From Henckelia pumila (lineage: Eukaryota; Streptophyta; Magnoliopsida; Lamiales; Gesneriaceae), in NCBI RefSeq assembly GCF_033568475.1, contig NC_133123.1:22740622-22804621 (forward strand): a stretch of DNA of 64,000 nucleotides, written 5' to 3'. Positions within the stretch are counted from its first letter, which is position 1; each line of letters starts with the position of its first letter. A program made the position numbers and the translations under genes. Below the pieces are notes generated by a model. It saw nothing but the letters and a program-made list of their open reading frames with translations. It made no database searches and had not been told where the DNA came from. Shown in pieces: positions 1 to 10,719 of this stretch.

Positions 1-640
1 GATTAATTGTTTTTTTTCTAGAATTGATTGTCTTTTCAATTATCTGATCAATAATTGATTTGTTATATTTATTTGAAATCATTGCTCGGGAGAGGGGATT
101 TTGAATAGGACATTAGAAACTATACTGTTAATTATTTATACAGCTCGGGAGAGTGTATGATTTTAACAGAGCTTTTAAAAAGAACATTGTTTTGTGATAG
201 ATCACTGCGATAAATTCTTAATAGGAATATTGAAATTGAATTGTAGTTGATAAACATTATTTGTTGCTCGGGAGAGGGAAATAATAAACTTAAGTGTTCT
301 TGGCTATTAATTGACTGAAATTCATGAAGATTAATTATTTAGGATTGACTGTGGTTGAAACCAGGTGAAATGTATACCTCTAGACCAATTTTCTCTGATT
401 GATTATATCTGCAAGTTGTGTGCGTGCTATCAAAAACATCCTGATTATTTTTATTTATTGCAAATTTCTCAAGTATTGATTTTCTAGATAAAGTTTAGAC
501 TATTTTAATTACAAGCACTGAATATTTTCATTTTACTCCCTGTGAGATCGATATCTGATTTAATCACTATATTAAAACTTGACACTCGTACGCTTGCGAG
601 GAATTTTCACAATAATATCGACAAAGTTGAAACAATTGTG
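1..640 (+). mobile_element. LTR fragment (3' part) of a Ty3-type retrotransposon
   Basis: No gene is seen here. Positions 60-110 match, on the opposite strand, a block of the complete LTR further right (36025-36076), including the phrase CTCGGGAGAG followed by GATTTTGAATAGGA. The undecamer GCTCGGGAGAG recurs three times (around 84, 143 and 265). The end, around 590-640, has the 'AAAACTTGACACTCG...CTTGCGAG' arrangement that corresponds to the LTR 3' end seen at 35526-35570. The element therefore runs off the left edge in plus orientation. No primer-binding site follows, so it is a solo or truncated LTR. The family assignment is by internal comparison only. Confidence 0.55.
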
Positions 641-676
641 TAAATCCACCCAAATTATATTAAACATTTATTGTTA

Positions 677-1105
677 TCTATTACTACTATTATACAAAAT
701 ACCCTTAGTTGGTCTATTGATATGCCAAATAAAAATATAAAATAAATATAAAAAAACACACACAATAAACCATTTTCCTCCACTATCTCAATTTTTTTTC
801 TTTTTTTCATTTAGTTATTTCTCTCATTTTTTTCTCCCAAATTTTGTATGCAACGTATAGTACATTCATTTTATTTGAAAATTAATAATAATTTATATTT
901 ATTTATCTATTTTCAAATTCCAAATTATTTAAAAAAAACTAATGGAGTGAAAAATACCTAATAAAAGTAATGATGCATTTGGTTACTATTCTTGACCCAA
1001 AAAAGTTATTTTTTATACTATAAATTGATTAGATTTTTTTAATTGAAATTACGCATAATAAATAAAAAAAATTCGTCATACACATCGTGTGTGCAAATAT
1101 GCTAG
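677..1105 (+). mobile_element. Short non-autonomous Helitron
   Basis: It starts with TC after an A (TCTATTACTACTATTATAC) and ends in CTAG before a T. A small hairpin (ACAC...GTGT, 1080-1092) lies about 10 nt before the CTAG. These are the standard Helitron features: insertion between A and T, no target duplication, a 3' hairpin and a CTRR end. It is 429 bp, AT-rich, without coding capacity, and ends about 120 bp downstream of the helicase stop codon. The 5' end is less certain than the 3' end. Confidence 0.55.
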
Positions 1106-1225
1106 TTTAAAGAATAAAAGAACAAAATTTTATGAGAGCCATTTAGCACTCGTACAAATTTTCTTCGGCAACAAAATTTGTATGCCCCAGCGGAGCATGC
1201 TGAATTACTGGCAACAAAATTACTT

Positions 1226-4200
1226 TCACCATTTGTGGCTGGCATTGCCACGACCTCTACCTCCTCCACCGCGGCCTCGCCAATCGGCAAACCCTCCTTT
1301 CCCTCCTCTTCCACCGGAAAATCTACCATTTTGCCTGTCCGGGAATCCACCACGTGCACTACCGCCGAATCTTCCACCCCTAGCTGGCTCTCTTTGTTGT
1401 AAATTGGGTAATGCTTTAACCACCTCCAAGTTCACTCCAGCAGCATTTTCCTGGCCTACAACCCCAAAATGCAGTAAACATCAGCTATGTAACAGTTCAG
1501 AGGAATCCAGATTAAAAAGCATGTGAACAAAAACTATTTGATATTCAAGGAAATGTCTTCAGTTTCTGGTGTTTCGACAAAATGAATTGGGCTTTACAAG
1601 TCCTTTCAGAAGTTACATTTTCAAATTTAAAGTTTCAACCATTTATTTGAATGAGTTATTTTTTTTTTAAAAAAAATTTAGTTTGTGTTTGTGAGATATT
1701 TTAAAATTAAAAATACAGCTTATCATATCTTAGTGTAAATAAAAAAAACTATCATTGACTAACAAATACAGCTTATCCTTTCTGGAAGTGGTGATAAAAA
1801 TAAATAAAAAAAAAAGAAAGAGATTGTGATAATAAAAGTAATGATATACACCTCAGTTTCAGCTTACATTTTTGCTTACCAATTTAAAAAACTATCATTG
1901 ACTAACAAGATATTTATTTATTTTCATAGATAGTTCTGTATTTGGTAAGAGAGCATGTAAGTTAATGTAAGCCAAAGTGTACATTATAAAGTGTGCATCT
2001 ACATTTTTTTCTAATAATAATGGTACAGGACACCCCGTCACACAATGTGTACGTTATAAAGTCTACATCTTCGGTTTGGTCGGCCCGGTCAGACAATGTA
2101 TGTGGGTTGGATTGAAATTTTGTCAACCCATTTAATGACACAAGCCTACATGGGCCAGCTCACATGGGTCGGTTCGTGCGGGCTTGGGTTGGCCAGCAGG
2201 TCTGGAAGGGAAATAAAAAAAAATATTACGAATTTATGATGATATATATTTTTTAGTTAAAATTGTGAATTTTTTTGCATTAATTAAGTACACGTGTGAA
2301 ATCATTAATTAAGAATTTTATTGATAATTTTTTTACAAAAAATTATTTATGACATGAAAATTGTAATTAATTATAATAATTTTTTATTTTTGTTTATTTA
2401 TTTATTTTGGCTCAGCCCACCTAACCCGCAACCTACCGTTCGGGATTTCCAGCCAGCCGAGATGACGGACCGCCCCACTACGTCCCGTCAAATGGTAGGT
2501 TTTTTGGCCATCTAACAGTTCTAGAAGGAACTCACCAGCAATGAATGTGTCCAGATCTTTGGCAGCCACATCAAACACTGCGCCTTTTCCATCAACTGTT
2601 AAAGAAAGTCCCTTGATTGACTCAACTTTTTCTTCAGGTAAAAATCTCCGTAGAATCCCATAAACATAGCTGAAACGTCACAACATCAGTAAGAATGGAA
2701 AAAGGTAGAGAACATACCAACAAACTATATAGGAGCTAGTAAAATTCAACCAACATCTCCAGGCAATAGGCATTCATAAATACCGCTAATCACAAACCTA
2801 CTACAAGCTACATTAAAATATCGAGCATAAACTATAGAAGTACTAAATCGACTGCAAGAATTCATTTGATTGCATAGAAAAAAGACCATAGTTTGTTTTC
2901 ACATGCACAATACAATTATACAAAATATCGAAAATACTCGGAGAAAAAATCTTGCCACACCTCATATTGAAATAATATATTCTCCTCTGCTTTATTAGGA
3001 GTCACCAAAAATTGGAAGGAGATCTCAGTGCAGAAGTCTTGCCACAGCTGATACACTCGTGTTGAAGAAATATATTGCAAAATATTTACAAAATTGCAAA
3101 ATTTCGCTAGGTTTAAAATGTAACTTGTCATATAGTGTATCAGAAAAGTAGGCTAATACTTCGAATTTTCAACACGATACACGTATACGTGGTGACCTTT
3201 CACATGTGCCCCAGCACACTGGAAAAATAGATCAACTAAAGATAATGACTTGAACTTACGATGGTGAGTATATGGGCCTTCCACTTTGGAGGAAAATCGT
3301 TACAAAGTTCTCCATAGAAGTGAGAAGTGATCTGCTCTTGATCTCGGTATAGCCCTGCATAACCAACAGAAAAACTTGAGGCAACAAAGAAAGTCATTTC
3401 CAAGTAATATAGAAAGAATAAATAAAAACATACAGCGGCATTGGCCAGAGCTTTTGCGAGCAATTCTGCTGGTGATAAATCAGATGAGTTTAGTAGGTCT
3501 TCAGCAACAGCCTTGAACACCGGAATAACACTGCAACTCAGAGCAATGAATATCGTTTTAAATGTCGGAGAGCACATTTACTTCAAGTTTTTTTGGGCAT
3601 ACTGCTGCATACCTATCAGAGATCTCGGTGATCTTTTCTGCAGCTTCCAAACCAGCAGCTTTAGCTATATCGGCTGGTTGTGGAGCAGATGTGTGTTCAA
3701 ATTTCACACCTGATTCTCTTTCGATCTTTGAAAAGTTTGACTTCCTTGGATCATAAAGCATCACAGCAACACCACTTTTGCCTAAAAAGGTTTCAAATAC
3801 TTCCTCAACGGACATCCACCAAAATATGAACTTAAAATGCAAAAGATCATATTATTAGAAAATCACCTGCTCTGCCTGTTCTTCCAGATCGATGAATGTA
3901 TGCCTCTACATCACGAGGAGGCTCACACTAAAGCATAACAAATATTGTCAATCATTAGATTGCCATGCGAGGAAGCATCATAAGCGTTGTGTGTGTATGT
4001 GTGTGTGTGTACGCTGAATCTTGTTGTGTGATGAAGAAAACAAAATAATACCTGAATTATTAACTGAACATCATCGATATCTAATCCACGTGCGGCGACA
4101 TTGGTAGCTACGAGTGTAGAAAATTTTCCAGACCGAAATCCAGAAAGTGTAACCTGAAAACATAAGAACACATTTTTAAAAGGATCTCCATGGGTGTCTT

Positions 4201-6946
4201 TCAATTTTGTTAGGCCTAATTGTAAATGCGACACCACCCTTTACTAAAAAATCTCATTGCGACTGAAATCTCTAGTTACCATTCAATCAAAATGCTAGAA
4301 AATCGGTGGTCTTATTAGCTTAGATATGGACAGTAAAGTCATTATAGGACACAATTTCTATACAATGAATAAAATCTAATGACAAGAGAGGACACATTTT
4401 AAACCAATTATTTTTCTTATTTTAACCAATGAAGATAGAACCCATAAGGGCTCGAGGATAACATCTTACTTCCCGTGTTGCCTGTTGTATGTCCCCATGC
4501 AAAGCTCGTGCTCCAGGCAGTAATCCAGCTAGTGTAGAAGCAGAGTCCTTGGTCTCAGTGAAAATAATAGTGCGACCTCCACTATAGAAATTATCCCATG
4601 GAAAACGGGTGAGAAGATTATAACACGAGACAAGAAATAGATAGGAAAAAGGATGACTATACAAACAATTAAATTCCAAATATCGTGCAAACTTATTGGA
4701 CACAGTTGATAGAACAAAACCAACCTGCTGTAGCAGCGAATGATATCAGGAATAAGCTGGGATCTAGCAGAACTTGAGCAAGGAAGAACGATATGTCTCA
4801 CACTGGTGCTAGCCTTCATTTTCTCATTTCCAACAAGATCAGCGGTCTTTTTATCATGTTTTAAAAATTTAGCTGCAATCTGGCATCACAAATATAAGTT
4901 TCGTTTAGAAAAGGGAAAGGACAACTAAACAAAATGAAGGTTTGAATAACAAAATTATCTCGACATCTTCTGCTTCAAGAAAAACCCAGAAGAAACAAAG
5001 AAATATAAGGAAAACTTACTTGCTTCACCCAGGCTGGTAGAGTGGCACTAAATAGGAGAGTTTGAACTTTACTTGCATCTTCTACCTTGCCTTCGAATTT
5101 ATAATGAAATGGAATTATAATAACTTAGGAGTAAGAGCAAAACTAACTTAAGATTAGGAATGAAACTAAGTACTCTAAAAAAGTCTATAAATGAAGAATA
5201 AGGTCGCATCCAACACACAAATGCAAATGCTCGTCGATGATGCAGCAGCAAGAGGGAAAAATATAAATAAATTTTACCAATCTAACATACCGAGAATAAG
5301 TTCAACGTCTTCAACAAAACCCATCCTCAACATTTCATCAGCCTCGTCAAGTACTCGGAACTTTAGTGCCCTAAGATCAATATTCCCCCTCTCTATGTGA
5401 TCCTTCAAGATAAATTCCAAACTCACCATATATATAAAAACTGTACAGAATTGACCATCAAACAGGACGAGGAAAGTTTCATTAAATAATAGTATACCTT
5501 GATACGACCAGGAGTACCAACAACAATATCAACACCTTTTTTCAATTGAATTTGTTGTGGCTGGTAGGGAGAACCCCCATACAGGCAACATGAATTCAAC
5601 CCCAACGACCCACCATAGGCTTCAAAGTCAGAAAATACCTAAGATCATATTAACAAAGAAATGTAGGGACCAAAATATATAAGACATTGATACTCAGAAA
5701 AGTAATAATCAGAAGAATCTTGAAAAAGAAAAAGAAAACTAGAGACATTGCATAGGAATCTGGAATATGTGTTTAGATCTCGGACTAGGATTCCACACAT
5801 CAAAAATGAAAAAGGAGGGCAAAACAATTTTTTTCAGTTATCTCAATAAAGTTGAAAAGAACATTGAAACTTCTTTTGAAAAAGCAAGGAAATAAGAAAA
5901 ATATTATTCAACATTTCTTCACAAAATTAAAAGTTAACCAAATATAGAAGATAAATACCTGTGTGGCCAGTTCTCTAGTGGGTAAAAGCACAAGAACGCT
6001 AGGTGCCCTTCCATATCCAGTCTTTCGGGATGCTTTTGCGGGCCCATTTGTCAACGATTCTAATATGGGTAACACGAATGCCAATGTTTTCCCCTGTTAT
6101 CATACTTTTAAAATTGAAGATGCAGAATGCATAATCAATACATAAAACTTTCATAAAATATAAAGGAGGTGAATCATATATATTTGTTTATTCAGATATA
6201 AATAGGTGTCCACCAGAATCAAGAGACAAGAGGTCAAGAAATTGCCATCAGAAGTATTAGATTTCAACAATAGTTGCACAGTAGAATGTGTAAGAACTGA
6301 CAGCCCACATCCACATTCATTAAGAAGTTTCATCTCGATCAAGTACAATAGATTGTACATTTACTGATTACATCAGCTCAATTTCACCAGCTCAAGTACT
6401 AAAATTTCCAGCAGAAACTACGATACTTATTATAAAAGCCATCGTTTTAAGGAAAATGCGATCCCCAGAAAATAGAATCCACTAATAACAAGCTACTAAC
6501 TAATACTAACATCATGCGTTCATGTTGTCACTGGAGAGAATCGTATCAATGAAAAACCTTTCGATGTGAATTCAACCAGAGAAAATCAAATAATTTTTTT
6601 TTTAAAAAAAACCCATAAATCCAGAAGTCAGGTAGCATGAATTGTAGCAGCAATTCACTTTTTTTAAAAAAAAAAAAATATCCTTATTAAACCCGAAAAA
6701 ACCCCGAACCTGACCAGTGCGCGCCCTTCCAACCAAATCCGCACCATCAAAAACAATATCGAACGTCATTGCTTGAATAGGAAACAATGATTCAATCCCT
6801 TTAACCTTCAAATTGTCCCTCAACGGCTTCGATATACGGAAATTAGACACCGCATTGGGGTTCTCCTCCTCCTCATCCTCATCCACTTTCAATTTCATCC
6901 TCTTTTTCTTGTTTCTTAGATCATTCATCGCCTCGCCAATCTCCAT
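1226..6946 (-). CDS. RH7: DEAD-box ATP-dependent RNA helicase 7-like (nucleolar, GUCT domain)
   Basis: ATP-dependent RNA helicase of the plant RH7/PRH75 family, known for nucleolar rRNA processing and RNA chaperone roles. Fourteen exons on the minus strand: 6946-6710, 6093-5959, 5638-5498, 5402-5291, 5090-5020, 4879-4725, 4581-4470, 4153-4052, 3927-3867, 3781-3613, 3530-3434, 3354-3260, 2669-2536, 1455-1226. They sum to 1851 nt (616 codons plus stop) with all phases consistent. In order I see the Q motif (FPIQA), motif I (ARTGQ|GKT across intron 1), PTRELA, TPGRI, DEAD (VLDEADEML), SAT (LLFSATLP), a TIIFTETK strand, [21 protein letters not shown], a GUCT domain and a C-terminal tail rich in RGG/GGR repeats. 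Arabidopsis RH7 is longer at the N-terminus. The frame stays open upstream of this Met to about 7022 without another ATG, so an upstream lysine-rich exon may be lost or displaced. Intron 13 (1456-2535) contains a repeat insertion. Confidence 0.93.
1640..2515. repeat. Repeat-filled intron 13 of the RH7 gene
   Basis: This stretch lies in the 1080-bp last intron. It contains two copies of AACTATCATTGACTAACAA (about 1747 and 1888). It also has a GC-richer block with 'GGCCCGGTCAG...GGGCTTGGGTTGGCCAGC' around 2085-2200, answered by 'CAGCCCACCTAACCCGCAACC' around 2413-2440 in inverted sense. The pattern suggests an old transposon insertion with degenerate inverted ends. I cannot name the family, and no coding sequence is seen. 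Confidence 0.35.
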
Positions 6947-7071
6947 GCTAGTCTCTCTCCTCTCTTCATCATCACCATGATCATCGTTAATTTCCGATGC
7001 CTTTGGCTTCTTTTCTGAATCTCACTTAAACCTTTTTTTTAAAAAAAAATCATTTATTTTATTATTTTAAC

Positions 7072-7441
7072 TATGTGTCCAAACGAAGCAAATCGAGCTC
7101 AATATGATAAAATTTCAATGCTTGAATTTGGCTCGATAAGATTATATTCGAGTTCGAGTTCGATTCGAAGCTCGATAATTTTAAATATTTTGGCTCGAGC
7201 TCTGCTCGAAATGAAGTTCGAGTTCGCTCGAATGCTTCGAGCCGTGAACTATTGCTCGGATATTATGGTTCGAAAAAGCTCGAAATATTCGCACATGTTC
7301 GAATTCGACTCGAGCTCGGCTCGAAAAAAAATTCGAACATGTTCGAATTCGGCTCGAGTTCGATAAGCTCGAATACGAATCAAATATTTATCGAGCGGAC
7401 TCGTAAAGCTCACGAACCGGCTCAGTTCGTTTGCACCACTA
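7072..7441. mobile_element. hAT-type MITE with 8-bp target duplication
   Basis: The element is bounded by ATTTTAAC on both sides (7064-7071 and 7442-7449), an 8-bp target duplication typical of hAT elements. Its ends are imperfect inverted repeats: TATGTGTCCAAACGAA at the left and the complement of TAGTGGTGCAAACGAA at the right. The 370-bp interior is dense in short TTCGAGCTCGA-type words. It sits between the first recognised RH7 exon and the large Helitron, where the missing 5' part of RH7 would be expected. Confidence 0.7.
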
Positions 7442-7739
7442 ATTTTAACTATTTTGTGCTTTTAAGATTTTGTTATTGTTGTTGTTATTTAATACTAGGT
7501 ATGGACACCTCAATAATTGAGGTGTTTACCCAGGTTTTAGTGAGGTAGGGAGATTATATTGTGTGTATGATGATTTACATATATTATTTTTGCTTAATTC
7601 TGTTTGAATTGCAATATATTTAAATAATTTGTATGTTTCAGATGGATATAAAAAATTTAAATTTGCAACTGAGATTTAATGTAATAAAAGAAATTATTGA
7701 TATGTTGTAACAATAATAAAAGTTATAAATTCTATACAT

Positions 7740-8110
7740 GACATGTAGGATGTAGGATGACTAAGTATATACATACACATATATATATATATATCAATAT
7801 ATCATTACAACATAGGATTGCTTATAAGTTACAACATAGGATTGCTTTCATATTATCATATTCTAACATGGCAGCATATGCCAGCAAGCTTTGGTTCCAT
7901 CTGTAGCCTGTAGGATGAGTATATACATACATACATACGTGTACACATATATTATTACAACATAGAATTGATTATAACAAATAATTGATTCCATATTATC
8001 ATATTCTTAAGATATTATCATACTCTAAAAAGATGAGTAAGCACATACGCGCACACATACATACATACATACATACATGCATACATTGAATTGCTTACAT
8101 ATTATGATCA
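7740..8110. repeat. Microsatellite and short-repeat tract in the Helitron 3' region
   Basis: Runs of ACATAC/CATA (about 7770-7796, 7924-7938, 8055-8085) are interspersed with repeated phrases such as ATTACAACATAGGATTGCTT. No coding sequence is seen. Confidence 0.6.
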
Positions 8111-8348
8111 TACTCTAGCAGGATTGTAAGCTTTGGTTCAATCTGCAACACTCTTCGAAATATAATGGTCCACACTGGATTGGAATGAATTCTTTTAAAC
8201 AGTTCGTTAACTTCTTTTTGAAATATGTAATTATAATAACATTGTGTACAATCAATACAACAAGTGCAAAAAGTATTGTTCTCCATTTGACTCAGTTTTG
8301 TAAACTTAGTTTATCCAAATTGGAATTGTATCTGATATGCTTATATAG

Positions 8349-8440
8349 TAATGAAAATGGGCTGAGTCATTAAGTATTTATGACAAGTGTTTGAAAATAG
8401 GCTGAGTCATTGAATATTTGTGACAAGTGTTTGAACTTAT
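8349..8440. repeat. Tandem duplication, about 46-bp unit
   Basis: Two adjacent near-identical copies begin with GGGCTGAGTCATT / AGGCTGAGTCATT and continue through GACAAGTGTTTGAA. They lie in the Helitron's 3' non-coding part. Confidence 0.6.
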
Positions 8441-8678
8441 TTTGTCTTCTTTCATATTAATAGATTAGTTATGACAAGTGTTAGTTCGTTATTTTATTTG
8501 AATTTTTTTAAAAAAAATTGTGTTTATTAGATTATTTTTATTTATATAGTGTCAAAGTATCTTAACTAAAGTAATGGAAACATATTAATTTTTAGTTTAT
8601 AATATGTTTATAATAAATTAATTAACTATTTAATGTTTTGTAAAAATTTAAATTGGCTTTTATGGTGGTCGATATCAT

Positions 8679-9625
8679 CTATTGTATAAAGCGGCCTCTC
8701 AAATTCCAGTTTGCGAGAAGAGTTAATGGCATCCTAAATCATTGTAATTCAAGCAGTCAGAAAATAAGAATTGTCGAAACATTACAGCATAAGGTTAAAC
8801 AAATTAGAATTTGAGTATACTATATTACCTGATGCTTTCTTTGGTGCAGGTTTCGCAAAAGATCAAGTTGATGAGCTGGGTTTTTCTGTAAGATATAGTC
8901 GAAATAGGAATGTGTAAAATATTTGTACAGAAATCAGGTTCATAATGACTGTAGTTATCTCAATGGAATTTCATTCAATAATTCTTATATAGTGGAAAAA
9001 AATGCATACATGACAAAACTAAAAATCAATGTGAAAGAAAGAAAGAGCTGCTGTGAATAACAGAAAAAAAACATCTTAGTATGAAGTTTATAGCAATTAA
9101 ATTGAGCTTCAAAATATATAAATCAACTGTTGAACCCACACAAAAAAAACATTTGATGAAATTGCCTTAGTGAAGGATATAAATTATTCCGTAATAGACC
9201 ATGGAAACAATACATTTCTTCCACTACAACACCTAAAATCTTCATAAACTTAATGTTCAACAATGTCATTATATTCCCTAGATCTCACCAGACATTCTAA
9301 TCAAAAACCACCAAAATATTTCTGAAAACAGCAAAACAGAACATGCAAAATCATACAGTTCATCGCAACAAATCAATTCAGTCGTAAGCTATTGCTCGCC
9401 AATATTCACGATAGAAGAAAAAAAGCGAAGAGAGACTTACGAATAAACCTCGAACGATCGATAGTAGCTGGATCGCAATCCTCTGATGCCTATCGCATAG
9501 ATTTCATCATACTTGTCATTCAGTGAGAAAATGTCGTTATTTTTCCCAAAAGAACCAGTAGCAGCAATGGTAGGAAAATGGACGATGGTAGGCACCATTG
9601 CTATGCTTTCTACGTTTTCCTCCAA
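8679..9625 (-). CDS. Possible small three-exon gene inside the Helitron (unknown)
   Basis: I do not recognise this protein. Reading minus-strand exons 9625-9441, 8885-8829 and 8733-8679 with good splice signals (donor GTAAGT after exon 1, acceptors TTACAG and TTTAG) gives a continuous 99-codon frame ending in TAG. The first exon begins with MEENVESIAMVPTIVHF and includes the phrase NDKYDEIYAIGIRGLR. It lies between the RPA-like gene and the Helitron 3' end, the usual place for captured gene fragments. It could equally be chance open frame; the splice sites and stop are the only support. Confidence 0.3.
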
Positions 9626-10719
9626 AGTTGCAACTAAAGTACCTGCTTACATATGATCTTTTTTGTTTGTTGTTTTTTTCTTCAACTTAGTAGGTGGAGG
9701 AGTATTTAAAGTGGAATTACATTATACGAATCGTATTTATTTTTCATTTTTTATTCAACCTACAAATTAGTCACCTTAGATTTTATGTTGCAAGAATCTG
9801 AGCAAGAATCAGAAAACAGTGGAATGAAAGATGCGATTAATTTAAATATATATCATAATCGGACGAATTATTCCTTTGACAAAGTATAAATTTGGTGAAT
9901 AAAATAGGGTAAATCCAGCAGAGTAATGTATTTATTAGATTTTCCGAGTGAAAGAAAAATATTTTTCAGTAATAAATGATAGTGTAAACGTAGTGTGGGG
10001 CATTGATGATTTTAATTCGATGAAGTGTTAAAAAATACCTCATTATGTATTTTGAAATATGTTGGGTAAAACTGCACTATTATGTTTGACAAAAGATGAA
10101 GCAAAAGAACAACAAGGAAAACAATAGATTTATTAAAATTAAACGTGAAAATAGCAAAATGAATTTTTATGGAAAATGCAAAAATTGGCAAAATAGATAG
10201 ATATTTACAGAAGTCAGTCATACATTGCAGTGAAGATTCTTCTTTCAGTTATTCAAAATGCAACTAAGAACTATATAGCAAACAAAAGTAAAACACAAAC
10301 TGAACGAAAAAAATGAAATAAACGAAAATATCACAGGTTGAAACTAAGTTCAGATAAATTGGTTGAGCCTTATTTTCATTTTCATAATATACTGATGGGG
10401 CTGTTTCAAACTTAGGGAGATAGCGCTTACCCTTGGGTGATATATTCGTTGATGTTGTACTTTTTGAACAGACAAAAACTTCAAGCTGAGAAAATGAGGG
10501 AAGGAAAATTTTAGTTAGCATAAACTAAAGTACGTGCAAATATATATACAAGTTTATTTCTATACTTATACTTTCATTTAAGAGAAATGAGAAAATGTAA
10601 TTAGGTAAGTTTCTTATATTTTTGTTTCTTTGAATTATAATATTTTTATGTATTTAAAAAGAATACGTATAGGAAATTGCTTACCAAAAAAGTAGTGGAA
10701 TTGTGATATGATACGTTTC

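Noticed and set aside
1089-1526. Plus-strand open frames rich in Pro over the RH7 last exon
   Set aside because: They are the antisense of the Gly/Arg-rich tail of the helicase, which is conserved and in phase with 13 other exons.
8050-8090. Spaced CATA repeats considered as a CRISPR-like array
   Set aside because: A simple microsatellite without unique spacers, in a plant genome.
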